NCBI RefSeq assembly: GCF_901411515.1
Contig: NZ_CABDUX010000002.1
Span: 620,001-684,000, forward strand
Direction: 5' to 3'
Origin: Raoultibacter phocaeensis
GTDB taxonomy: Bacteria; Actinomycetota; Coriobacteriia; Coriobacteriales; Eggerthellaceae
DNA length: 64,000 nucleotides
This document shows, in pieces, positions 1 through 11,062 of the stretch (its first letter is position 1; every line of letters begins with the position of its first letter). Position numbers and translations under genes: made by a program. Below the pieces are notes generated by a model. That model was not told the origin of the DNA. It worked only from the letters and a program-made list of their open reading frames with translations, and did not search any database.

Positions 1-2
1 AC

Positions 3-476
3 GAGTTCCAACGCGAGGTTCCGTGGACGATCGTCATCATGATCGGTGCCGTGATCTCGCTCGGCGGCATCGTCGGTTCGACGGGCGGCGTGGCGTTTCT
101 GGCGAATCTGTTCCTGAACAGCGGCGTCATGGAGTTGGGCATGTTCCTCACGTTCTGGCTCATCGTGGCGGCTGTCTACTTCACTCACTCGTTCGTACCG
201 GTCGGTCCTGCGTTCGCCACCATCCTCATTCCGCCGCTCATGACGTACTGCATGTCGGCTGGATATTCTCCTGCGATACCGGCCATTCTGCTTGCCGCTA
301 TTTTGTCGGGCAATCTGCTGCTTCCCATCAATCCCGGGTTGGCGCTCTCGTATCGCGACAACGTCTATACGTTCGGCGATGCGTTCAAATCGGGTATCGT
401 TCCAGTCTTGTGCCTGATAACGCTTCTGGCTGCGTGGGTGCCGTTCATGGTGGGGGTTTTGGGAGTGCCAAACTAG
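3..476 (+). CDS. Anion transporter (DASS/SLC13-like permease), C-terminal part
   Basis: The reading frame is open from the window edge, so the N-terminus is missing and only about 157 residues remain. The fragment is almost entirely hydrophobic, with roughly four membrane segments. A Pro/Gly-rich re-entrant-type stretch (SGNLLLPINPG) followed by a short loop and a final membrane helix resembles the C-terminal half of divalent anion/sodium symporters for dicarboxylates, citrate or sulfate. The exact substrate cannot be read from this part. It ends with TAG and is followed 22 bases later by a strong terminator. A relative in another ion-transporter family remains possible. Confidence 0.6.
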   Translation, partial: EFQREVPWTIVIMIGAVISLGGIVGSTGGVAFLANLFLNSGVMELGMFLTFWLIVAAVYFTHSFVPVGPAFATILIPPLMTYCMSAGYSPAIPAILLAAILSGNLLLPINPGLALSYRDNVYTFGDAFKSGIVPVLCLITLLAAWVPFMVGVLGVPN

Positions 477-498
477 CGTCCACGTGTGTTCTGCAAGC

Positions 499-535
499 AA
501 AGAACCCCCGACTTGCGGGGGTTCTTTAAATTTTT
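499..535 (+). terminator. Rho-independent terminator, probably bidirectional
   Basis: A perfect 12-bp stem (499-510 with 516-527) closes a 5-nt loop and is followed by AAATTTTT. It lies between the end of the permease on the plus strand and the 3' end of tRNA-Glu on the minus strand. The stem starts with AAA, so it can serve both directions. Confidence 0.9.
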
Positions 536-611
536 GGTAGTCCCGACCGGATTCGAACCGGCGACCTCCGCCTTGAGAGGGCGGCGTCCTGAACCGCTAG
601 ACGACGGGACC
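535..611 (-). tRNA. tRNA-Glu (anticodon CTC)
   Basis: The minus strand folds into a full cloverleaf. The 7-bp acceptor stem pairs GGTCCCG with CGGGACT (one G-U), the anticodon stem CCGCC/GGCGG holds the loop CTCTCAA with anticodon CTC, the T-loop is TTCGAAT, and the 3' CCA is encoded at 535-537. It sits 95 bases downstream of tRNA-Gln and probably shares its promoter. Confidence 0.95.
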
Positions 612-706
612 ATTGTGGCGCATCGTGGTAGTTTATCGGGAGCGGCAAGGTTCGTCAAGCACTTATTTTCGAGCCTTGCAGCAGCCGTGTACCGCTCTGC
701 AAAAAC

Positions 707-780
707 TGGCTGGGGTGGAAGGAGTCGAACCCTCACATACGGTACCAGAAACCGCTGTCCTGCCATTAGACGACACCCCA
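707..780 (-). tRNA. tRNA-Gln (anticodon CTG)
   Basis: The minus strand gives acceptor TGGGGTG paired with CACCCCA, the loop TTCTGGT with anticodon CTG on the stem GCGGT/ACCGT, a T-loop TTCGACT, discriminator G and encoded CCA at 707-709. It is the first gene of a two-tRNA transcript, upstream of tRNA-Glu. Confidence 0.95.
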
Positions 781-1156
781 GCTTCTTTGCGCTGAACTCG
801 GAACCATCGGTTTCCGGGAGCAAACGCGAGTGAATATATTACGGTGATGTACGCACTTCGTCAAGCCCGTTTTGATAAATTACCGAAAACGCGATGGAAC
901 GCTTGGGTACTTGGTGGTGAGAGGCCGTTGGCGCACTCGTTGCTGCTCTCGGAAGCTGGCGCGTGGCGCTGCTCGACCCGTCACGCCGCTTGGCGTTCAT
1001 CGCCCGTGCTATATAACATTGTCGCCCGAGCTGCGAAATGGTGCGCACGGACAGCCTGTGTGGCATTCGGTAAGGTCGCGCATGCTGTCCGTGCGACGGG
1101 TGGCCGCTCGCGCTGCCTTCGGGGTTGGGGCTACGCGTGGCTCGAGCCCTGCGGCC
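781..1156. other. Intergenic region with tRNA promoter and a long-loop inverted repeat
   Basis: No credible gene is seen. The left part holds the tRNA promoter. An 11-bp perfect inverted repeat, GCACGGACAGC (1045-1055) and GCTGTCCGTGC (1084-1094), encloses 28 bases and is not followed by a T-run. It could be a terminator-like structure or a regulatory hairpin next to the CDGSH gene end. Confidence 0.5.
836..864 (-). promoter_or_regulatory. Promoter of the tRNA-Gln/tRNA-Glu pair
   Basis: On the minus strand a -35 box TTGACG (859-864) and a -10 box TAATAT (836-841) are exactly 17 bp apart, about 55 bp upstream of the 5' end of tRNA-Gln. Confidence 0.75.
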
Positions 1157-1879
1157 TTACAGCCCGTCGCGGAATGCGGCGGGTACATGCATGGCGTCGC
1201 AGAAGGGCTTGTTGCGGGATTGGCCGCAGCGGCAGAGCGTATAGCGGTTGCGCAGCTCGTAGCGCGTGCCGTCCGCGGATTCGAGCGGGATGCCGCCTTT
1301 CACGTACAAGCCCGCGCTCACGCCCTTCTCGGGGTCTTCGAGCAGTGATATCTCGGGGTCGAGGTCGGGTTCGATGAGCGTGCCGTCGTCGACGCGGCGG
1401 TGCACGAGCCTGCCTGCCGGGCAGTCGGTCGATTCCTGGACGGCTTCGGCCATCAGGCGGGGATCGTCGGATGCTTCGGTGAGCGACCACACGTCGCCGT
1501 CTTCGCGATGGCAGAAGCGGGCGAACGCGCAGCGGTTATCGTCGAGAAGTTCGACGCCGCCGCCGGGATAGAGGTCGGCGCGGTCGAGGAAATCCTCGCG
1601 CGATGCGGTTTCGGTTCCCTTGAAATGCGCCTCGATGTGCGATCCGTCGCAGAACGGATGGTTTTTCGAATGGCCACACCGGCAGAGCGCGTACGTTTCC
1701 TCGGTTTCAAAGATGCGATCAAGCTTGTATTCGCGGTGGCCTCCGACGAGCGTGATGATCTCACGTTTGAGCGGCACGTTTCCCGTGACGAGGTAAGGTC
1801 CGTCTTCCGCGATCGTGATCAGCATGTTTTCGGCCGTGGGCTTGGGTGCGTTCTCGTTTCGCGTGCTGGCTGATTCCAT
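1157..1879 (-). CDS. Double CDGSH-type iron-sulfur protein
   Basis: The 240-residue protein has two CDGSH zinc-finger-type 2Fe-2S motifs: CRCGHSKNHPFCDGSH near residues 66-81 and CRCGQSRNKPFCDAMH near 213-228. Each has three Cys and one His, the usual 2Fe-2S ligands of the family. Between them lies a domain with further Cys residues (CAFARFC, near 115-121, and DCPAGR) like the small iron-sulfur domain often fused to CDGSH repeats in bacteria. It probably carries redox-active clusters in the cytoplasm; its partner is unknown. A GAGGA ribosome site precedes the ATG. It reads away from the cca gene with a TATACT box upstream. Confidence 0.85.
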   Translation of the reverse strand: MESASTRNENAPKPTAENMLITIAEDGPYLVTGNVPLKREIITLVGGHREYKLDRIFETEETYALCRCGHSKNHPFCDGSHIEAHFKGTETASREDFLDRADLYPGGGVELLDDNRCAFARFCHREDGDVWSLTEASDDPRLMAEAVQESTDCPAGRLVHRRVDDGTLIEPDLDPEISLLEDPEKGVSAGLYVKGGIPLESADGTRYELRNRYTLCRCGQSRNKPFCDAMHVPAAFRDGL

Positions 1880-1920
1880 GGATGTCCTCGCTTTCTCGTG
1901 CTAATGTAAGGCTTCGCACC

Positions 1921-1926
1921 AGTATA
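1921..1926 (-). promoter_or_regulatory. Candidate -10 box of the CDGSH gene
   Basis: TATACT on the minus strand lies about 40 bases before the start codon. No good -35 box is seen at 17-18 bp, so this is a weak call. Confidence 0.35.
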
Positions 1927-1987
1927 TGGGTAAGGTCATCAGGAAAACGAGCTTCGGAGGCATCGTTGCCGAACGGTTGCGTCCTCG

Positions 1988-3340
1988 TCACCGCATACGG
2001 ACGAACGCAGTAAGCGCCGCTCGTTCGTTGGGCACGCGCTCGTCGATCACCGCTTCGAGCGCCTCTTCGAGCAGCCGTCCTACTTCGGGGCCGGGTGCGA
2101 TGCCGAGCGCGATGACGTCGCCTCCCTTGATGGCGAGGTCTTTGAGGGAGAACGCTTCTTCAGCCTCGAGGATCGCATCGAGCGCGCGGTCGAGCTCATC
2201 GGCAAGCGCTACGCGGTTGTGGCAGTGCGGCGCCTGGGCGAGCGCGTCGCCGCGTTTGAGGTCGCACAGGGCTCGGAACAGGTCGACCCTGCCGCCGAGA
2301 CGCCGGAGTGCGCGCTTCACCGCTTTCGGCGTTGGCTCGATATCATCGTCGTGCCGCGTTACAAGCTCGATTATGTCGGAAGAGAGCGCCGAGGGCATGC
2401 CGAGCCGCTTCATGACGGGCTCTGCGAGCTCGACGCTTACCGTCGCATGACCGTAGAAATGCCCGATGCCCGCATCGTCGGTGAAGAAGGTGCGCGGTTT
2501 TCCCATGTCGTGGAACAGCGCGGCCCAACGGACGAGCGGGTAGGCGGGGGTGTTCTGCATCGCGTAGGCGGTGTGTTCGAGGACGTCGTAGATGTGGTAG
2601 GGGGTCTTCTGATCGAAGCCCTTCATGGCTTTGAGCTCGCCGATGACGGATGCGAGCACGTCTGCGCAGGCCATAAGCGCATCGTAAACATGCTCGCCGC
2701 ACACGAACCCCTGGAGTTCCTTAAGCGTGCGCTCCGAAGCGATTCTCGAAAGCAGCGGCGCGCACGATTCCATGGCGCGCATCGTGGCGGACTCGATGGC
2801 GAATCCCAGCTGCGAGGAGAACCTGCAGGCACGCAGGATGCGCAGCGCATCTTCGCCGAAGCGCCGGCTCGGATCGCCGACGGCGCGGATCAGGCCTGCT
2901 TCGATGTCGGGTACGCCGCCTTCGGGATCGAAAAGCCCCCGCCTCGGATGGTAGGCGACGGCGTTCATCGTGAAATCGCGCCGCTTGAGATCGGCGGCTA
3001 TGTCGTTCACGAACTCCACCGTATCGGGATGGCGGGAATCGGTATAGGTGCCGTCGGCGCGGTACGTCGTGACCTCGATCGGTTCGTCCGACACGATCAC
3101 GGTGATAGTGCCGTGCGCGATGCCGGTCTCATGGACGCGCAACCCCTGCGCCGCAAACGCCCTCGCAGCTTCTTGCCAGGGGGCGGATGTCGCGATGTCG
3201 ATGTCGCCGCTTGCGCGCCCCATAAGCGCATCCCGCACGAATCCGCCGACGATCCACGCCTCGTACCCTGCGTTTTCGAGCGCGCCGAGGGCTTGGCGTG
3301 CGGGGGCGCGAAGGGATAGGGATGTGTGATCTCTGCACAT
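1988..3340 (-). CDS. cca: CCA tRNA nucleotidyltransferase with HD domain
   Basis: This enzyme adds or repairs the CCA tail of tRNAs. The class II nucleotidyltransferase signature is clear: a glycine-rich loop (VGGFVRDALMGR) followed by the catalytic DIDIATSA near residues 47-54. The neck region (FTMNAVAY, then EDALRILRACRFSSQLGF) follows, and a C-terminal HD phosphohydrolase domain has LFHDMGKP. I chose the ATG at 3340 (450 residues) rather than the longer frame from 3433. A promoter places the transcript start on that ATG and the extra 31 residues do not look like the family. The gene is divergent from the BTAD regulator. Confidence 0.93.
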   Translation of the reverse strand: MCRDHTSLSLRAPARQALGALENAGYEAWIVGGFVRDALMGRASGDIDIATSAPWQEAARAFAAQGLRVHETGIAHGTITVIVSDEPIEVTTYRADGTYTDSRHPDTVEFVNDIAADLKRRDFTMNAVAYHPRRGLFDPEGGVPDIEAGLIRAVGDPSRRFGEDALRILRACRFSSQLGFAIESATMRAMESCAPLLSRIASERTLKELQGFVCGEHVYDALMACADVLASVIGELKAMKGFDQKTPYHIYDVLEHTAYAMQNTPAYPLVRWAALFHDMGKPRTFFTDDAGIGHFYGHATVSVELAEPVMKRLGMPSALSSDIIELVTRHDDDIEPTPKAVKRALRRLGGRVDLFRALCDLKRGDALAQAPHCHNRVALADELDRALDAILEAEEAFSLKDLAIKGGDVIALGIAPGPEVGRLLEEALEAVIDERVPNERAALTAFVRMR

Positions 3341-3346
3341 GGATGC

Positions 3347-3376
3347 ACTATACCATGCGCAGCGCAGGCATCTCAA
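3347..3376 (-). promoter_or_regulatory. cca promoter giving a leaderless transcript
   Basis: On the minus strand TTGAGA (3371-3376) and TATAGT (3347-3352) are 18 bp apart. Only six bases, GCATCC, separate the -10 box from the ATG at 3340. The expected transcript start is therefore the A of the ATG, and there is no ribosome site. Confidence 0.65.
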
Positions 3377-3405
3377 TGTGATCCCGGTCCCGACGGTATT
3401 CGGGG

Positions 3406-3430
3406 AACGATTATCAAAGTGATAATCGTT
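3406..3430. promoter_or_regulatory. Perfect 25-bp palindromic operator
   Basis: Left arm AACGATTATCA (3406-3416) and right arm TGATAATCGTT (3420-3430) are perfect complements around three bases. The site lies between the divergent cca and BTAD-regulator promoters, 12 bp upstream of the latter's -35 box. It looks like a dimeric repressor or activator site. Confidence 0.65.
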
Positions 3431-3441
3431 CAACCTGTCTC

Positions 3442-3470
3442 TTGCGAGTACCTATGATTGAACCTATCAT
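3442..3470 (+). promoter_or_regulatory. Promoter of the BTAD regulator
   Basis: TTGCGA (3442-3447) and TATCAT (3465-3470) are 17 bp apart. They lead to a short leader with GGAGG at 3497-3501 and the ATG at 3504. Confidence 0.5.
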
Positions 3471-3503
3471 GTATCGCCCTGAGAATGCCGATCGGAGGGA
3501 TCC

Positions 3504-6155
3504 ATGGCGGACTTCATCATGAACTCGGCTTGCAACGGGTGCAAGCCGAAGCATCTGCGAGGGCGGCGGCACTACCAGCGCACGGGGCTTTTGTCGCGCA
3601 TGATGCAGAAGCGGGATGTCGGGCGATTTCTCATCGCCCCTTCGGGGTTCGGCAAAACGGCGCTCGCGTGCGCCTATGCGGAATCGATCTTCGAATTCCG
3701 CAACGTGTTTTGGCTCGATGCGCAAAGCCCGTGCTTTCTGCGCGACGTCGATCGGGGCACGCTCGCCTCGTCGCTTACGGCGCGCACCCGCACTTCGTCG
3801 CTCGTCGTCATCGAAGACGTTCCGAGGCTTACGGCCGAGCGCGCCGAATCGATGTCGGCGTGTATCGACAAACTGCTCGAACGAGGATGGGAGGTTGTGG
3901 TGAGCATGGTGCCGATGCACCGTGCGCTCGCCGACCGCCAGCCCGACGGGGTGCGCATCTGCTCGGAAGATTTCATGGTGACCGAAGACGAGCTCAGGAG
4001 TATCGCCTCCGAATCGGGGGTTCAGTTCGATTCCCGGACGCTGTTCGCCGCAGGCGGCGTCCCCGGCCTTGTGTGGGGCGGTCCGAAGGCGCCGCTTCGC
4101 ATGCTGCGAGCAGCGGTTGCCGACGCGGCTCCCACCGATCTGCTGTTCGCCCTCTTCGCGATCACGTCGCTCGGATCGGGAAGCATCGAAGACGTCGAGG
4201 TGTTCACGGGCTCCCTTAAAAGCGATACCCGCGCCTTGCTCGAGAGAGGTTACCTGTTCGCGGGCCTCGACGAGCGGCGGGGGCATTTCGAATCCTACCC
4301 GTTTTCCGTCGAAGATATCGTACGGGCCTTTTCTCCGTGTTTGGGGCGTATCGCCGCCGCATCCTCGTTCGCCGATGCGAACGCGCTGGCGGCGCGCCTC
4401 GCCGATGCGCTCATGGCGCGCGGCCAGAGCGAACGCGCCTGCTTGCTCGTGGACGGATGCTGCAATGCCGATAAGCGGATATCGTGGCTTTCATCGCGTT
4501 CGGCCGAGCTTACCGAAGCGGGGTGCCTGCTCGCCGCGCATCGCTTGTTCGAGAGCAAAGCCCTCAGGTTGAATGCGCAGACAGCGCAGGCGTTCGTGCA
4601 GGAGGCGTGGCGTCTTGCTGCCCTCGATGATATCCGAGCGGCCCTTGCGCTGTGCGAGAGAGTGATCGGCTGTGCGGGTGCGCCCGATGTCGAGCGAGGG
4701 CAGGCTGTTTTGCTTGCGGCCCGCTTCGCCGAAGCCGAGGTACGCGCGCACGCCTTGGCAGCACTCAAAGGGGTTTCCTCTGCGGGCGGTCGGAAACCCG
4801 AATCGCGCTCAGAGGCCATCAGGGGCGCCCTGAACTCCGAACGGCAACGATGGAGGGCGCTCGCATGGGCGCATCTCTGGCTATGCGAAGATGCCCGGGC
4901 GGTATTCGACCTGTGTGCGCTTGTCGCGGAGCGCGGGCTTGCGGGTGCCGTCGAGACGACCCTGCTGCTCTGGTCGGTACAGGCGCTTGTTGGCGCCGGC
5001 CCGTGTGCGTGCGGCTCATTAACGGAAGCAGAGGCTTCGCGCGTACTCGGTATCGTGGGCGACTACCTGCGCATGTGCGAGCAAGGGAGTGTGTGCGGTC
5101 TCGCGGAGGCTCTTCTGCTCGATGCATGGGACCAGGCGAAGGCGCTCGGCCGAAGCGAAGAGCCGTATCCGCGTCTCGCTGTGCTGCGCGCGTCTGCCCA
5201 AGCGGTACAGTTGTGGTTGTTCTCGCAGAGAAGCGCATTCGAGCGAACGAAGCATACAGCGGTGCCCGCGCCGAAAAGCGCAGCGCGCGGCACCGTATCC
5301 GCAAAGACGGTGTCCGCCTTCGGTATGGACCGGAGCATCCGGGACGCGGACGCTGCGGCGAGAAGCGCTGTACCCGAGCTCTCCATCCGCCTGTTCGGCG
5401 GCCTCGAGGCTTCGATCGGGGGCGCCGAGGTTGATCCGTCGCTCTTCCGAAGGCAGAAAGTCAAGACCCTTCTGGCACTGCTTACGCTCAACCAGGGAAA
5501 AGAGCTTCTGCGTGAACGGCTCTCGGAAATTCTGTGGCCTATGAGCTCGCCTGCTACCGCCAAACGCAACTTTTACAGCACCTGGTCGTTTTTGCGCAAA
5601 GCGCTTTCCCTTCCCGGAGGCGAGTGCCCTTACCTCATTCGCCTGCAGCACAGCTGCAAGCTCGATGCCCGTTTGGTTGCAAGCGACGTGGCCGAGTTCG
5701 ACCTGCTGTGCAACAGGCTTCTGTTCGATCCGCCCGATGTGGAGGCCTGGTCGGGCATTTACAGCCGGCTCGACGAGCTGTACCGGGGCGATCTGCTTCC
5801 GTGCGAAGGGCGAAACGAATTCATCGTGCGGCAGCGCGAAGAGTACCGCGCGCGATTGATCGACGCCCTTGTGGCGGCATCGATGCGGCTGTTCGAGCAA
5901 GGCGGGCTCCAGGCGGCGCTGTGGTTCGCACATGCGGCGGTGCGCAAGGACGCGACGAGGGAAGACGCCTACATTGCACTCATGCAGGCCCAGATTGCAA
6001 TGGGGCAGAGAACGGCCGCTCTCGACACGTACTTCAAATGCAAGCGCTACCTGTCAACCGAGCTCGGCATCGATCCCTCGAAGCGCGCGCTGCTTTTGTA
6101 CGGGTCGATCATCGAAGAGGAGCCGAGTCTCAAATCGTTCGTTCCCAAAGGATGA
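3504..6155 (+). CDS. Large ATPase regulator with C-terminal winged helix and BTAD (SARP-like)
   Basis: The 883-residue protein begins with a short Cys-containing stretch and a P-loop (APSGFGKTA, residues 45-53) typical of STAND/MalT-type regulators. A long helical middle part follows. From about residue 625 it has an OmpR-type winged helix (LSIRLFGGLEASIGG, then the YSTWSFLRKAL recognition region), and from about 725 to 870 a bacterial transcriptional activation domain ending in TELGIDPS. These are the DNA-binding halves of SARP regulators, here placed at the C-terminus behind the ATPase. It probably activates transcription in response to an unknown ligand. The GGAGGGATCC leader supports the start. 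The target genes are unknown. Confidence 0.8.
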   Translation: MADFIMNSACNGCKPKHLRGRRHYQRTGLLSRMMQKRDVGRFLIAPSGFGKTALACAYAESIFEFRNVFWLDAQSPCFLRDVDRGTLASSLTARTRTSSLVVIEDVPRLTAERAESMSACIDKLLERGWEVVVSMVPMHRALADRQPDGVRICSEDFMVTEDELRSIASESGVQFDSRTLFAAGGVPGLVWGGPKAPLRMLRAAVADAAPTDLLFALFAITSLGSGSIEDVEVFTGSLKSDTRALLERGYLFAGLDERRGHFESYPFSVEDIVRAFSPCLGRIAAASSFADANALAARLADALMARGQSERACLLVDGCCNADKRISWLSSRSAELTEAGCLLAAHRLFESKALRLNAQTAQAFVQEAWRLAALDDIRAALALCERVIGCAGAPDVERGQAVLLAARFAEAEVRAHALAALKGVSSAGGRKPESRSEAIRGALNSERQRWRALAWAHLWLCEDARAVFDLCALVAERGLAGAVETTLLLWSVQALVGAGPCACGSLTEAEASRVLGIVGDYLRMCEQGSVCGLAEALLLDAWDQAKALGRSEEPYPRLAVLRASAQAVQLWLFSQRSAFERTKHTAVPAPKSAARGTVSAKTVSAFGMDRSIRDADAAARSAVPELSIRLFGGLEASIGGAEVDPSLFRRQKVKTLLALLTLNQGKELLRERLSEILWPMSSPATAKRNFYSTWSFLRKALSLPGGECPYLIRLQHSCKLDARLVASDVAEFDLLCNRLLFDPPDVEAWSGIYSRLDELYRGDLLPCEGRNEFIVRQREEYRARLIDALVAASMRLFEQGGLQAALWFAHAAVRKDATREDAYIALMQAQIAMGQRTAALDTYFKCKRYLSTELGIDPSKRALLLYGSIIEEEPSLKSFVPKG

Positions 6156-6223
6156 GCCTTCGCACGCCTGCTCAAGCGCTTCGCGCAAACGTTTCAAATC
6201 GCTTTACGCGGTATGGATTTCCT

Positions 6224-6250
6224 TTGACGTTATACGAGGTGTGATAGAGT
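6224..6250 (+). promoter_or_regulatory. Candidate secA promoter
   Basis: TTGACG (6224-6229) precedes TAGAGT (6245-6250) with a short 15-bp spacer, 52 bp before the secA start. The spacing is poor, so this is tentative. Confidence 0.3.
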
Positions 6251-6301
6251 AGATCGACAGGCTTATACGCCCTTGAAACATGAGAGAAAGACGGCTCGTA
6301 C

Positions 6302-9097
<2,796 letters not shown>

Positions 9098-9107
9098 AGG
9101 TTCCGGT

Positions 9108-10202
9108 ATGACTGACAGAGAGCTGAAAGATATCGAGCAGGTAGGCGTGCGCGTCGCGGATGCGAAGCGCTATCTGCATGTAGATGAGAAAAAGGCCGAA
9201 CTGGCTTTGCTCGACAAGGAAATTGCGGCCCCCGGGTTCTGGGACGATGCGTCCCATGCTCAGGAAGTGTCGAAGCAGGCAAGCAATCTGCGCGATGTCA
9301 TCGACGAGTACTACGAGGCCGAAACGCTTCTGGAAGACGCCCAAGCGGCGCTCGACCTTGCGGCTGAAGACGTTGCGTTTGCAGACGAAGCGGCCGACGC
9401 GCTCGACGCGCTCGACGCGCTGCTCGATCGGCTCGAGGTGTCATCGTGGTTTTCGGGCCGCTTCGATGGGGGTGATGCCATCCTTACCGTCAATCCCGGT
9501 TCGGGGGGACTCGAAGCGCAGGACTGGACCGAGATGCTCTACCGCATGTATACGCGCTACGCCGAGAAGAAGGGCTGGAAGGCGCGCGTGCTCGACCTCG
9601 TACCCGGAAACGGCATCGGGCTCGACAAGGCCACGATCCAAATCGAAGGCCGCAACGCCTACGGCATGCTCAAAAGCGAATCGGGCGTGCACCGGCTCGT
9701 GCGCATCTCGCCGACAGACGACAAGAAGCGCCGTCACACTACGTTTGCGGGCGTGGAAGTGCTTCCCGTGCTTCCCGACGACATCGAGATCGACCTGAAC
9801 CCCGCAGATGTGCGGGTTGACGTGTACCGCTCGAGCGGTCCGGGCGGCCAGTGCGTGAACACGACCGACTCCGCCGTGCGCCTCACGCACGTGCCCACCG
9901 GGCTCGTCGTCACGTGCCAGAACGAGAAATCGCAGCTTCAGAACAAGGAGGCGGCGTTCAAGGTGCTGCGCGCGAAGCTCTTCGAACTCGAAGAGCGCAA
10001 GCGCGAAGAGGAGCTTGAGGCGCTCAGGGGAGAGCGTATGGAAAACTCCTTCGGCAGCCAAATTCGCAACTACGTATTGTATCCTTACCAATTGGTGAAA
10101 GACGTGCGCAGCAACATCGAGACGGGCAACGTCGACGCGGTCCTCGACGGCGAGATCGACGAGTTCGTGCTCGGATACCACAAGTGGCGCGTATCGTCTT
10201 AA
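9108..10202 (+). CDS. prfB: Peptide chain release factor 2
   Basis: RF2 releases peptides at UGA and UAA stop codons. The 364-residue protein carries the catalytic GGQ loop (SSGPGGQCVNTTDSAVRLTH). It is encoded in one continuous frame, without the in-frame UGA frameshift site found in many bacteria. The start at MTDRELK fits the family; the longer open frame overlapping secA does not. The stop-codon tripeptide region reads RISPTDDKKRRHT, so the usual SPF is SPT here. The gene follows secA closely. Confidence 0.96.
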   Translation: MTDRELKDIEQVGVRVADAKRYLHVDEKKAELALLDKEIAAPGFWDDASHAQEVSKQASNLRDVIDEYYEAETLLEDAQAALDLAAEDVAFADEAADALDALDALLDRLEVSSWFSGRFDGGDAILTVNPGSGGLEAQDWTEMLYRMYTRYAEKKGWKARVLDLVPGNGIGLDKATIQIEGRNAYGMLKSESGVHRLVRISPTDDKKRRHTTFAGVEVLPVLPDDIEIDLNPADVRVDVYRSSGPGGQCVNTTDSAVRLTHVPTGLVVTCQNEKSQLQNKEAAFKVLRAKLFELEERKREEELEALRGERMENSFGSQIRNYVLYPYQLVKDVRSNIETGNVDAVLDGEIDEFVLGYHKWRVSS

Positions 10203-10225
10203 GGAGCAAGAGAAGAAGGGCGGGC

Positions 10226-11062
10226 ATGGAAAGTACCGAGATCGAGAACAAGGCGCGCGATATCCGCGAGGACATCGTGAAGATGATCGCCGAAGCGGGA
10301 AGCGGGCATCCGGGCGGATCGCTCTCCTGTGCCGATATACTGGCGGCGCTGTACTTCGGAGGCGTGCTCAAGCACGATCCGGCTCACCCCGACGATCCGG
10401 ATAGAGACTACTTCATCCTCGGCAAGGGGCATGCGGCGCCTGCGCTCTATGCTACGCTCGCCGAAGCGGGGTACTTCCCGAAAGAGGAGCTCATGTCTTT
10501 GCGCAAGCTCGGCACGAGGCTTCAGGGGCATCCCGATTCCAACCTGCTCGAGGGCATCGAGGTGTCCACCGGCTCGCTCGGCCAAGGGCTCTCCATCGCC
10601 GCAGGAGCCGCAAGCGGCCTTGCACTCGACGGCCGCGACGGCCGCGTGTTCGTACTCATCGGCGACGGCGAGAGCCAGGAGGGCCAGGTGTGGGAAGCGG
10701 CAACGTTTGCCGCGCACCAAAAGCTCGGAAATCTCGTCTGCATCGTCGACGCGAACGGCCTGCAGATCGACGGCGCCTGTGACGATGTGTGCGCATCGGG
10801 CGATTTGGGCGAGAAGTTCGCCGCATTCGGTTGGGACGTGTCTCGCGTAGACGGCCACGACATCGAGGCGCTCATCGAACTCTTAGGCACCTTGAAGGCG
10901 GCGGGGGGAGCCAAACCCCATGCGGTCATCGCCACGACCGTCAAGGGCAAGGGCGTGTCGTTCATGGAGGGTCAGGCGGGCTGGCACGGCAAGGCTCCGA
11001 ACGCAGAGGAACTCGCCTCTGCTCTTGCCGAACTCGAGGCGGAAGGAGCAAGCCGTGGTTAA
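10226..11062 (+). CDS. Transketolase, N-terminal subunit
   Basis: This is the thiamine diphosphate-binding half of a split transketolase of the pentose phosphate pathway. It has the N-terminal region SGHPGGSLSCADILAALY and the ThDP motif GDGESQEGQVWEAATFAAH, with the GxGHAAPALY segment between. The 278-residue length is typical for the split form. The start at MESTEIENK is preceded by a purine-rich leader, and the upstream frame runs into prfB. It overlaps the C-terminal subunit gene by 8 bases, which points to translational coupling. Confidence 0.95.
   Translation: MESTEIENKARDIREDIVKMIAEAGSGHPGGSLSCADILAALYFGGVLKHDPAHPDDPDRDYFILGKGHAAPALYATLAEAGYFPKEELMSLRKLGTRLQGHPDSNLLEGIEVSTGSLGQGLSIAAGAASGLALDGRDGRVFVLIGDGESQEGQVWEAATFAAHQKLGNLVCIVDANGLQIDGACDDVCASGDLGEKFAAFGWDVSRVDGHDIEALIELLGTLKAAGGAKPHAVIATTVKGKGVSFMEGQAGWHGKAPNAEELASALAELEAEGASRG

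Noticed and set aside
9108-9190. Programmed frameshift in prfB
   Set aside because: The reading frame is continuous from ATG to stop; no CUUUGA-type slippery site is present.
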